From Lethocerus indicus (taxonomy: Eukaryota; Arthropoda; Insecta; Hemiptera; Belostomatidae): 64,000 nt of DNA. The position numbers and the translations under genes were made by a program. A model generated the notes under the pieces. The model searched no databases. It saw only the letters and a program-made list of their open reading frames with translations, and had not been told where the DNA came from. Positions within the stretch are counted from its first letter, which is position 1. Every line of letters starts with the position of its first letter. The stretch covers positions 2,542,001 through 2,606,000 of the forward strand of contig JACDQD010000004.1 of NCBI GenBank assembly GCA_019843655.1, read 5' to 3'. Positions 21,521 through 32,529 of the stretch are shown in pieces.

Positions 21521-24440
21521 GGAGTATAAGCTGCCTGCGAGCAGGAGGCGGCGCAACAACTACTACTAAATAGTGCCTCTTCTGCTGTTCTCTCCTTACG
21601 GGTAATCTTAAACTTTCGCTCTGTGTTTTGTACCTGTCGATTGAAACGTCTCTGGCGGGCCGCAGATGTTCGACGGGATGAATGGCGGGGAGTTAATAAC
21701 ACGATTCTCTACAACCGCGTAGGCCCAGGCATTACCTCGTATTTTTAATCCTGCTATTCATTAATCGCTTTAATCCTTTTTCCAATGTCTGTTCCTGGAG
21801 ACCAATAACATCCACGGAAATATGGTCGTATCTAGCCACATTTTAGGGTTAACGATGTGGAAATTTCTTCCCGAATGTGTGTTCCTGAGTTGTACATTCT
21901 ATATCTATTAGAAAGATACTTCAAATTACGTCAAACTTATTTACACCAATATTGCAAGAGCAATAAATCATGTACATTTCCCGGACACGTACATTCTTCC
22001 ACATAAACACAATGTACTGCTACTTATAGCTTGTAACTGCTTTAAATAACGCTTGAATTTTAAATAAAAAATTCATTCTGTCGGTCCTATGGTAACAACC
22101 GGTTTATGCCTTTCACCGCCTTTCGCAAGTTACAGTTTTCAATAATGTATATTTATCCGACTGAATTTTTACCTCTATATATATAATATAATATACGCAG
22201 GTGCAGTAAGCCTCCCCTAGCCTTAGCACTCATAGTTTCTATGAGTATTTGACAACTGGGACAGAATTACAGCCCTGAAAAACGTTTTATATTAAAGATT
22301 AATCCACGGATATTATCTCAAGTATTATCCCTCGTTATATTATTACGCGTTTTCCCTTTCGAATCTGGTCCAGCGCCGGTGACAGTCGCCGCCCCCGTTC
22401 GGAGGGCGCGATGACATCTAGCTGTCCAACGGGGGGGTGAATTCATATTTGTGTATGAATGGAACCGTCGAGGAACGTCAATCGAAACCACTCGAAGGGG
22501 CGAGGGGGACGATCCGATTGTGGAGTGGACGCGTGCTGGAGCTGTTGGAGGGGAAACGCCGCCAAGTACTTGACATTACGGTTGCCAAGTCCCCCCGGCT
22601 TCTGTTGCTGCCGCCGCTGGAAACTTAAGTAAAATTTCGAAATTTGTCTAAGGAAATAATCTAAGGTAAATTATCTTTAATAATTAAATTATCATAGTCC
22701 CTTTAATAAAGACAGTATATTTTCCATATTTCAATTAGATTAGAGGAAATATATATCATATTTTAATTATATTTCTGTTTAAGTATTAGAAAGTTATTAG
22801 AGGTTCGTGTCTCCCATTGAAGCTGTAGTAATTTCATTCTCTACTGGGTAAGTTTCTCGGCGTATAAAAACGTTGTGACTGTGGCACCTGCGAATGCAAA
22901 CACCGTATTCCTAATGGTGTTCCCTCAATAATATGAAGGTGAAAAAAATATTCTCACCTACGCAGGCAATGTACTGTGTGGGAATACGAAGGTGGTGGTG
23001 GAATTTTTGGCGCGTGTCGGCCAATATTAATATTGCGATTGGTCGTTTCGAAGGGGGCGAACCCGACCTAGGCCAGGTGCAGCCGCGGACGAGCCCCGTC
23101 GCAGCGTTTAAATCCGCCGGCACTGATCAAACACAGCTGAAAAATGAGATAATATTTATGTACGACGATCGGAAAAAATTGTACACAAATAGACGTCCGA
23201 TTCTTCTAGCGTACGCCGCTGTGTGACCGGCTACAGAATCGGGCATTATCGGCCTGCTCGATTAAATAAACGCTGGAGCCGGTTACAATTCATCCTTTGT
23301 CATCCCAGAATTGCGAAGGGGAAAAATCGAATTTTCGAATGAATGAATAAAAATGTGTGAAGTAAATCGAATACAGGATTCGTACGTCTTGCCTCAGAAA
23401 TCGGCCAATCGGCGGTAGAACTGCAGCCGATTTTCTTAAAAAAAAGTCCAACTCGGAATAAGTTAATTCTCGTCGCGTAATTTTTGAACAGTTTGAACTG
23501 TTCACGGAGAAATGAAAATATGATTTTGCAACATCGTAATCCACTTTGCACAATTCTCGTCGCCCGATGGATACTACGATAATACGGTTTTGTAATTTTT
23601 CCGTGTCGTAGAACATTTCAACAGAACTACCCCTCTCAGCGGTCCTGTTCGTTGGCAAGACCGAAAGGGTCGGTTCAGGAAAAACCTGAGCGGCCGGTCT
23701 AGGACCGGGCGAGATTTTGAAATGTTGCTCAGCCGAGTCCGAGGGGCAACACTTGAGGGTTGTTCGGGTTGGGGGGGTGAAAACCAGATTGAAATTGAGT
23801 AAGAACCGCACAATACCGCACCGTAAGCCGGCTGGGGACTATCTTATCTGGAGATGCTAACGCGAAAGTTATATTCTCGGACTGGTTTTATCGTAATGAA
23901 ATATTTCAAGAGGGTTGCACGGGGTTACAGTGACTTAGCGTCAGCGATGTGGCAACGCGCACTCGGAATAAAGTATTAATAATTATAGCATATCGAGCGG
24001 ATTATAAACTTTGGATTCCAATATTGGTTTGAACCGGACAGAAAAATTATAAATTTACGTTGCTTCTGACAACGTCCAGAAATCTAACCCTATTCTATAT
24101 CCTAGCGGCCTACCAAAAAGGTACACTGATATCAGTTATTATTATAAATTATTAAATTGTTTTATTAATTATTAGCTCGGGAACGACCCTCCCAAAGAGG
24201 GGGGTGTTTGTTCGTACTGAATTTTTATACATTTTACATAATAGATGATTCTAACGGTTCCTTAAAGCCGTCAATTGTGTCAGTCCAGAATACGCCTACA
24301 GATCTGCCTATCGGTTGTGGTACAACATAATAACAGTTGTATTTGATGTTTTGATTTCCGAGAAGGGCGTAAGGGCGGCGTGGTGGGGCGGGGGCGCGCG
24401 CCACTCACGTGACCGGTGGCAGGCAGCTGCACGGCCCCAT
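21521..24440. other. non-coding, no gene recognised
   Basis: The minus-strand frame at 23290-23811 (173 codons) has no recognisable motif and a second frame overlaps it, so I do not call it a gene. The rest is A+T-rich with a G+C-rich patch near 22380-22620. Confidence 0.45.
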
Positions 24441-24443
24441 ACT

Positions 24444-24560
24444 TCATCATCATCATCATCACCCTCCATCTCTCTCCCTCCCTCCCTCCCTCCCTCCCAC
24501 TCGCTCTCTCTCTCTCTCTATCTACCCCATGATTCCCCTCCGCCCCCTTTCGCCCTCACT
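24444..24560. repeat. pyrimidine-rich tract: (TCA)n, (CCCT)n, (CT)n
   Basis: Six TCA units (24444-24461), then CCCT-type repeats (24471-24498), then CT repeats (24502-24519), then a C/T-rich tail. A further CT tract lies at 24725-24742. Long polypyrimidine strands of this kind can form triplex DNA. Frames reading through are Ser/Leu/Pro-rich artefacts. Confidence 0.92.
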
Positions 24561-24744
24561 CCCTCTCCTTTCCTGGCCCCCATCAAACAATATAACTCAC
24601 CCTCCCGGTACCTACTAATCTCGCTCGTTAAAGTCTGGCCCAGGCTCGCGCAGCATTTCGGTTAAGGCGGATTTAATTGCGGGGCCGAAGGGTGTGAAGG
24701 CCGGCCCGTATTATTTATTTTTTTTCTCTCTCTCTCTCTCTCCC

Positions 24745-25205
24745 CGACTCCGGGGTGAGAGTACTACTTCATAAATAATGCTGCGCCCCTTCCACAGACC
24801 ACCCTCACCCACCCCTTTCCAGACGGGCTACGCGCGATGTTTGCTCATCCCGCCCGATGCGGGCTCCCAGCCTCACCGATTATTCGGCCGACGGGATTCC
24901 GGATATCTTCAACAGTATGGATACTTTCCACCCCTTAAACGTTTAATCCTTTTCATCTGTATATGCCATTCCGGTTATAATGCGTAGTAAAATGCTGTAC
25001 TGTTTCTGCGAGCCCAGAGCTGTATTGCTGCAATTTTCTATACCGTACGATTAATTCTTCGAAATAATATAAACTACAGTATGATCAGTTGACATAAGTT
25101 AAAGGGGCCTAAAGCTCCGTGGTTATTTATGGAGTCAGAACCTATTTATTTAATTTACAATCAGCTTGAGGAACAGAATTTTTAACAAAAAACTCATCCG
25201 AGTTT
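24745..25205. other. non-coding, no gene recognised
   Basis: I see no open frame with a domain and no repeat match. Confidence 0.45.
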
Positions 25206-25212
25206 GATTTCA

Positions 25213-25384
25213 CCAGACCGGTTTCGGCTTATCCTCACCCCTACCCTAACACTCCATTCGTGTTGTACTGAAGTCCTCGGCTAATTGAGAGTAACAATAC
25301 ACAATGGATGCTTCAACGGCAACCGGCCTGTGTTAAGCGCCTTACCCCATTACTGACGCGCCGCTAAACAGAAACCGGTCTAGG
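25213..25384. mobile_element. foldback repeat family, diverged inverted pair
   Basis: CCAGACCGGTTTCGGCT at 25213-25229 is the inverse of the family core AGCCGAAACCGGTCTGG. A second GAAACCGGTCTAGG lies at 25371-25384 on the + strand. The bases between do not match the better copies, and CTGAAGA is absent next to either arm. It is probably an old, eroded foldback copy of the family. Confidence 0.6.
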
Positions 25385-25399
25385 TTTTGGTGACTGAAA

Positions 25400-27365
25400 A
25401 CTGCCGGGGTACATTCGAAGTCCTCAGGGATAGCCAAAGAGATATTGTAAATTTTCTTTGTGATAACGACGCCATTTCTGTCTGAGATCGCCGAAAATGC
25501 CGGTACCACATATGGAAATATAATTTCTGCATTGCAGTGACAAATATTTCATGGCGATATGCGCGATAACGTTGATGCTGCACTCAAAATCTCTTCGTGC
25601 ACATGACCGACTCGGCAATACTTCAGGTGTTATCCCTTCGTTACTTACTTTTCTTAATCTTTCGTGTCATCCCCTGAAGCATTCCTTTATTTTTCAATGC
25701 TGCTCTGTTATGTCGCTACTTGGACATGATGCGGGCCCCTCTGGCGGTCTCGTTGTCGTCCAATTCCTCGGCCTATTAAAACGTTTAATCGCTCTTACCA
25801 TTAATGAACTAAATATCTCTAGAAGGTATTCCGGGCGAAGATAAATCCGGTAGAAGTATTTCGGCTATGCTTTGTGAAACCGGTCGGCGTTCAATGGAAA
25901 CCGTTAACGTTTCCAAAAACAAAAACAAAACAATAATTATTCCATCCGCCGGGACTTTGTAAAGTGATTATTTCAGTTTAATGTTAAGTCATTATGAATC
26001 GTATCGAAACGTGTATTTCATCGCGCAGTGCCATTAAAATGTGTAATCGTACAATTTTTATTAAGTACTTAATAAGTTGTGCTACTGAACAAATGAACGA
26101 AAGAATCTGGGTTGGATGTCGTATGCGGGCAACTTTAATGCCCTGAGAGAAGAAAAACGCGTTCAAGTCTCCGGCTCCGTCGGAATAATTTTTTAGTTTG
26201 ACAGTAATCGAATTGTATTTATAATTAATTACAGATTTGTATAAGTATTAAAGATAAAACGGTGTTTTTCAACTATATGAAAACATCAAAACATACACGA
26301 CGCAGGCGAGATGGGAATAGGTAAAAACACAACAAATAAGGCGAAAATTAATGTATTTTATGCAGTAATGTAGTTTATATAATGTATACATATCTGTATG
26401 TATCTGTATGAATGTGTATATACATAAATTCGGTGAAATACCTAAGAAAAGTGACAGGGTATCGAACAGACAAAGCTCAATATGTAAGCCGGCCTAAATG
26501 CGTGTTTGACTCAAAACGTACAGTTAAATTCGGGATATAGTTATAAAATGTTGGATTCAAAATTTTTTGGTAGGCGGTGAGGTTATTTATAATTATCCCT
26601 AAACAGAGCGAACGGGGATTACGAATTGAAATATAGGCGTTCCCGCGTGGACCCTTACGTTTCCGAATGGGGAAAATTTGAACGGCTCATTTTTCATTAT
26701 TCCACGGGCGGTTCGTAATTTATAAAAAAAAAAATAGTAAAAAGCCCAGTGGTACCGCCCCATAAAACACTTTCCCCCGGGTCGTAAATATCGGACATAA
26801 CGAGGAGGCGACCAACCCGGTTCCTCTTAAGGGCGGATTTCTCAGGATTTTTTTTTAACCTACCCGGCGGCACCTGTGACGCCCCCGAAGAAGAGGTTTA
26901 ATTTACATGATTATGTCTTCATTTGGAACTAATAGTTGTAAATTTGGTTTGTCCCGTTGACGGGATTACCGCCGACGTCCCGGCCGGCCGCTGACGCTGT
27001 GAAATTCAACAATTTTTTGTCCGCCCAAGAAACGAATCCAATTGTGTGGCTTCATCGAATTCAAAATAATCAACTCGGAGGCCGGCCTCCAGTCGGCGAA
27101 TATACCGAGTAAAAAAAAAGACAAAAATATTCATGAATTATTCATCGGATACTTTAACGAACGGGTAATACAAGGAACGAACTCGAGTGAGATGAGGTCG
27201 AGGATATTTTGGGAGAACTGGCCCTCTTTCAGATGACCTGTCACAACTAACGACAAAAGAAACAAATTAACCGTTAACAGTAACGCGTTTAGACCGAAAT
27301 GCTCAATCGATTGAATTGACGGAATTTTTATGCCTGTGAGTTGAAATGCGGATAACGTTTAAATT
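25400..27365. other. non-coding, no gene recognised
   Basis: A+T-rich, with a G+C-richer patch at 26750-27080. At 26390-26412 a TATCTGTATG-type decamer occurs twice. No coding region recognised. Confidence 0.45.
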
Positions 27366-28011
27366 CTTTTTTTTTTAAATAAATTTTTTTTATTCGTACG
27401 AATCAATTATAACATAATTATGTGTACAAGTGTTGAGTGTATGTTTCTCACTTGAATGACTTGACAAAAGAAACCATACAATGACGGCACTTTTCGCAAA
27501 GAATGAAATAATTTATGGCTTGGTATAGCAATTCTACGGGCTAAGAAGATCTCTGGGCCAGCGGCGTTTAAGCCGACGTAAGAGAGGAAAGGGACTGAAC
27601 GAGTGGATTAGGTTGAGGAGAAAGGCGATAGTGGAACTTCGGGAACCGGGATTTTGCGACTTCGTCGACTGTCGGGGTATGTTGAGGTAATGGTGGATTG
27701 TCTGGTTAGAAACCAGGGAGAATTAAGGATGGTGCGATGGACTTTTGATTGGAATCTCCGAATGCGAGCGATGTCGGATGTCTTGGTGGAACCCCATAAG
27801 CTGCTCAATTCCATATGTCGGTTTCAGTATTGCTTTGTATATTGTCAGTTTGTTGCTTAAGGTCAATTTCGATGTCCGTTTTAGTAATGGCCTTAAGAGT
27901 CCAAATTTTCTGTTTAAGTCGGGTGTGGGGATTCCACGTTTGAGTCGTTCGTCGAGGTGAAGCCCAAGATAGCGAATCTGCTGTTGGGTGACAAATATAG
28001 ATGGATATCAA
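27366..28011 (-). pseudogene. Jockey-like non-LTR retrotransposon, 3' fragment
   Basis: Read on the minus strand: IRYLGLHLDERLKRG, then FGLLRPLLKR, then NKLTIYKAILKPTYGI, then after a one-base shift IARIRRFQSKVHRTILNSPW. This is the region just after the reverse-transcriptase catalytic core in Jockey-type elements, with the conserved YLG, LYKAILKP-YG-QLWG and QRFQ-K-LR signatures. It is followed by a C-terminal stretch and a 3' untranslated region with AATAAA (complement of 27389-27394) and an A-rich end (poly-T at 27367-27376 on the + strand). The endonuclease and the catalytic YADD part are missing. At least one frameshift makes it dead. The 5' truncation is typical of target-primed reverse transcription. 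Confidence 0.88.
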
Positions 28012-28378
28012 ACTAATGAGGAACTAAAGGCGGACATCATCTTAACGTATTCCAAAAGCTAGGTTTTCTAGTACTGGGTTTATATATTCTGAAGAGGTTT
28101 TAAAGGAACTCGAAAATGCGGGAGATTTGTACTTTTTCTTTCCTTTTTTTTTGAGGAAAAAGCTGAGGCCGAAAAGAGCAACGCCGGGTTGCCCCCTCGG
28201 TGTTTGACTGAGCGGAACGTGACCTATCCAACCGTTGAAATCTCCACCAGTCCGCCGGCCGAATTCAGACACGGGGATTACGCCGCCCTACGACTGACTC
28301 CACGTTTATCCATTTTAATTTCAAACGTGTTAAGGGCAGGGTGCGGCCGGTACCCTTTTAAAATCCCCAAGAGACACG
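28012..28378. other. non-coding
   Basis: Continues upstream of the retrotransposon fragment without a recognisable match to it. No gene seen. Confidence 0.4.
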
Positions 28379-28380
28379 AA

Positions 28381-28402
28381 CACACACACACACATACACA
28401 CA
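28381..28402. repeat. (CA)n microsatellite
   Basis: Eleven dinucleotides, one of them interrupted as TA. Confidence 0.95.
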
Positions 28403-29100
28403 ATGCACCACTAACCATTCTGTAGATAAACCGCCCCAATTGTGTTTCCGCACGCCCCGAATGTCGCCCCCCCCCGCCCACGGAACTAATCAATTGCGGG
28501 CTGTCTTTTATTTACCTTCATTTTTTGGCAGACAGATAAACAATATTTAAATATTTCAGAAGAAGTATAAATACCTAACACTCTCATATTTTTATATTCA
28601 GGTGAGGTCCTCCTTCTCTCCACCCCAATGTATTTATAACCGAATAACGTTGGAAGGCCGGAAGAATTCGCCCGCTCGTTTATATTCATGAATTATTTAA
28701 TTCTGCTATTTAAGGTGGCAATAAATTCAAGCGGTTAAACGATCTACGCGAAGTGTAACGTTCATTGAGTTGCAAATTTGAAATACTACGAAATATTGGG
28801 AGTTCGATTTATTTCATTATACAAAATTGTATATTCAATAACTCAATAGTGAGCGCTTAAATTAAGATTGAAACTGTTGATCCTACCCGGAAATATGAAT
28901 GGATTCGGGGTGAAGAACCAGTCATGTATATTCTTCTTCATCCTTGGTCTTGATACACGGAGGGTGTCTTCCATAAAACTATTTTCCGCTTAATTAACGA
29001 GAACGATCCCCGACTCGACAATTTATTCTTCCCCCATCTGAAATAATCCGCCCGGCAAATGGATTGGAATAATCCCTTCTAGCCTCATCGTGTATGGCAA
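28403..29100. other. non-coding, A+T-rich
   Basis: A C-run at 28464-28475, otherwise A+T-rich with no frame, repeat or RNA gene that I can support. Confidence 0.45.
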
Positions 29101-30600
29101 CACACGGTCTCTGTCCTCAACAAGTCGACGTCGCGACGGCTATTGCCGGCCGATGGATGTCTTCATCCACTTCCCCGCCGGTAGGTAATTCCAAGTGTCT
29201 GGCAATAAGACCTCGGCGGGCGGTAGGGGGGAGGGGGGTCCCGGCGGACCTTGATGGACAGCGCGGCGGTTAACCGGCAATTCGTATGTGAGCCGCACAC
29301 GGCAATCTCACACCTGTCGGCGTTTATGCGCATGAAATTCAAAACGGGCGCGTGCTCGACCCCCGCTCCGTCTGTGGCTCGTAACGAGCCCCTCCCCATC
29401 CCCCGCCCAGGGTATCAACGGCACCGATCTCTGGCCAAACGTCCCCGCCGACCTTCCCCCGGAGGCCGCCGCAATTTCGGCCACCGAAAGGGCCTGCCGG
29501 TTTACGAGTCCGCCGGTGTCCGGCAGAGTCACTTCTCCTTCCGACTACGAAGCCTCGTTATTGGGGCCGTCTACGCCGATCCGCGGGGATATGCTAATTT
29601 TTTCGAGTCTCCCCGCCGCCGTCCAACGAGGCCGTATATAATTTTATGTGCGGAGAATAAAATCCATTCCTCGGTAATGATCACCGTCCGTTCGACGCGT
29701 CGTGTATCCTGACAATATTTTCCGAGACGGAATGCGCCCCTTGTTCAAATTGGACAGGGGGACACTCGGAACGAATATTCCTAATTAAGTATCGCCACAA
29801 GACACGTTTCAGACTCTTGTTACCCAAACATAAATTTTTTATTACGAGATCTAAACGAAACGCTTCCAAACCGAAAAATAATTTTAACTAACTTCCTTCA
29901 AGGGACGTAGAAATCAATTATATTCCTTCTCGGCAGTAAAATACCATTTCAGTAATTGAGAGCAGCGCAATTAAAGTTTCCCCTCTGTTATTATTACTCT
30001 GAAGGAAAATTGAAAAGGGCTACCTACTCGAGAGTGAAATAGCTCTTGGAATTCCTCCGGTCATAATAATAATAATAATAGGGGGTGTGCATTCAATCGG
30101 GCGCTACTACAATGAATTCGGCCCCTTTCATTCCGGTACCTTTTTTGAATTACGGCACCGAGTCGGTGCCCCGTAGGGCTCGTCCATTGTCACTGCGCGG
30201 AAACAACGCCCTTAAGACTGGGGCGGGCGCGACCGAGTCGATCGGTCCGATGGGTGCGGGGGGGGGGACAATGGAGGGGCTACAGCTGCAGTTATTTTTG
30301 TTTCGGGGGCGGTTTGCGCAGGCGTCCGACGGGCACTGGCCTGTGCCCCGGCGTGACGCGTGCCCGCCGCCCTCGCCTGATTTATGGGCCGTGACCAAAC
30401 TTCAGCGTGCCGAAGAAAACGAAGAGGAAGAAGAAGAAGAGGAAGAGGAGACAGCAAATGGACCGGTTCGAAGGCTCCCTACCGCCGTCACGTCCGCGTC
30501 AACCCGCCGAAATTCGTCTTATTTATTCACCACCTTGCCGAGGGTCAAGCCCTATACAAGTTCGGAATACATATTTCAGTATACATTTAAGATAACTGTT
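29100..30600. other. CpG-rich patch, no gene assigned
   Basis: A markedly G+C- and CpG-rich segment with long overlapping frames on both strands (29251-29712, 30085-30612). A (TAA)n run at 30063-30080 and a GAA/GAG run at 30415-30452 lie inside it; the latter gives a poly-Glu block. Frames get longer in G+C-rich DNA simply because stops are rare. It could hold a promoter or a first exon, but I see no protein motif, and the frame at 30085 crosses a microsatellite. No function is assigned. Confidence 0.4.
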
Positions 30601-31765
30601 ATCCTAAGATAAGTAGTATCCTGGACACGACGCCGTTTAATTTCTTAACTCGCTCGGACGACTCCGGAAGAAGAGATATCAGGATACAATCGTCGGGATT
30701 CCTGAGGGAAAACGACTCCCAGTTAACAGGACCGGTAGGGAGCGAAACAGAAATACTGGTATAATGGAATAAATATTCCGATATTTTAATATAGGTTCGC
30801 CCGGTACCCTTCTAATAATTAAATAGAGGCATCGAACTTGTTTGGCACTTGTCCGAAAACTGAAACAGGCCTCTTCTATAGGCATTCTTCTAGTTCTAGT
30901 CGCCCGTTTTATAAATCGTACTTCGGAATACAGCATCTGGCGAAAGCAACATTTGAACAGACTCGGCTGTCGATGCCCTCAGGAAGTCGTATTTAAATTT
31001 TCCTCCCGCGTTGCACGTACTAGAATAGTAGCGAGAGGTGGCCGGCCGCTGCTCACGTACGGGGCCCATTTGTAGCGGACGGTGGTGGGAGCCCTTCCTT
31101 GTTGTGGTAGCACTGACCTCTGTCGTCGGCAGGGGGACGTGCGGGGTAAGTGGCCGACTGGAAGAGCGTTAGGGGCGCGTGTTTATATTCTGACCCCCGG
31201 TGGACGCTCTGTGGCCGGACTCCATTTATAGCGCCGGAGGTACACCGGGCCTACAACTACTCCTCCGGGAGCTTTGCTCCTCCGACAATGAACTATAAGC
31301 GACTTGGGCGCAATACAAATTGTTGCATACTTGCAAGGCATTATTTTATTCTTAACCGACAATTAGAGTCCATTTGGTGGCCGTACTTTAGTAGTCAGAA
31401 AAATATATGTTCTAAGTCAAAACCGCTATGAATGTGCCTCGAATCTACTAGGGCAATAGGTGTGAGCACATTTCTGAAGATTGTGTAGCGAAAAAAGGTA
31501 AAAATTCGCAGTATAAAGGAATGTGCCATCGTGAATGCCAGAATAATGCACTTTCGTGACTCATCATTGATTAACGTTTTTTCATCGTCGAATTTTTCCT
31601 TGACCTTGAGAAGCGGGAAATTTCCGAATGACGAGACCCAATACGTCATCGCGCGCTGTGAAAAAATCAAGAGCGAATTACCCAAAACTGCCTCCGGACT
31701 TCGAAGAACTTTTCGCAAAGCATCTCTGCTCCAAAAAATATGCCCCGATAATGGCAGTTTTTGGC
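30601..31765. other. non-coding, no gene recognised
   Basis: G+C-rich near 31020-31280. Short frames only, with no known motif. Confidence 0.45.
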
Positions 31766-31852
31766 CATAGATGATCTCTAGCCCAGTAGGGTTTAAGTCC
31801 TCGTGCGGGGGGGGGATTCAACAAATGAATCAGAATGAGGAGTAGGACGGGA
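31766..31852 (-). pseudogene. Jockey-like retrotransposon, short 3' fragment
   Basis: GATCTCTAGCCCAGTAGGGT aligns with GATCTCTGGGCCAGCGGCGT at 27548-27567, and the match continues as GTTTAAG-C and a diverged GAATCAGAATGAGGAGTAGG block. In the 27.6 kb copy this stretch is the C-terminus and start of the 3' untranslated region. Upstream, TTTTCGCAAAG and ATGGC-TTGG-ATAG are also shared with 27490-27535. Only a remnant is left, broken by a G-run (31808-31815). Confidence 0.65.
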
Positions 31853-32510
31853 ATGAACCTGCGTATTATAAATTTTAATAATTTATTAATTTATGGTTAT
31901 GATTTGAAACATGCCAGGGAACATTTTGGACGCTCTGTATGCAGTGTGTGCCCGTGTCGGTTTCAAAAACGGACTTCGTTTCGCGTATATTATTTCTCGA
32001 CGGCTCATTACACGAACGGTCGACTGAAATTACACGCGAGAAACGTCCGGAATATATTGCAATGAGAGGAGTATTTCCCTTTTCAGCCGGCCGGACCCGA
32101 ATTTATACGAGAGTTTACGTACATTCGGTCGGGGCGGTGTTGTTGGTGAGAGGCGCGGTATGTGGGGGGGAGTACCCGGGCGTGGGAAATCGCCGTCCGG
32201 GCATCACGTACCGAGGCCGGTGGGGCCGATATCCGGAGTGGACGGTCGTGGTCGTTAACGGCGTCGGCACAGAGTGCACCGAACGAACACTGCACCCAAA
32301 CCCCGCCCCGCCCCCCGTCTAATGAACCCGTGCTCGCATCTCCCTCGGGACACGTACCTCTCGTCCCGGAGGTTGACGCCCTTTTTATCGCTTCGCCTCC
32401 TGTTCTCCGACAACAGGATTTAAATATTCGAGCTCGGACGGTACGCTCGCAAAACGGAACAGGCGGCGCGATTGTTCACGCTGTTACCGCCCTATGTTAC
32501 CACTCACTCA
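31853..32510. other. non-coding, partly CpG-rich
   Basis: The G+C-rich part at 32080-32480 carries overlapping frames on both strands without motifs. No gene assigned. Confidence 0.4.
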
Positions 32511-32529
32511 CTCTCTCTCTCTCTCTCTC
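32511..32529. repeat. (CT)n microsatellite
   Basis: About nine CT units following CACTCACTCA. Confidence 0.95.

Noticed and set aside
23290..23811. 173-codon minus-strand frame
   Set aside because: No known motif, and a second frame overlaps it in another phase.
30085..30612. 175-codon frame with a poly-Glu block
   Set aside because: The Glu block is a GAA/GAG microsatellite and the rest sits in G+C-rich DNA where stops are rare. Frames on the other strand are equally long.
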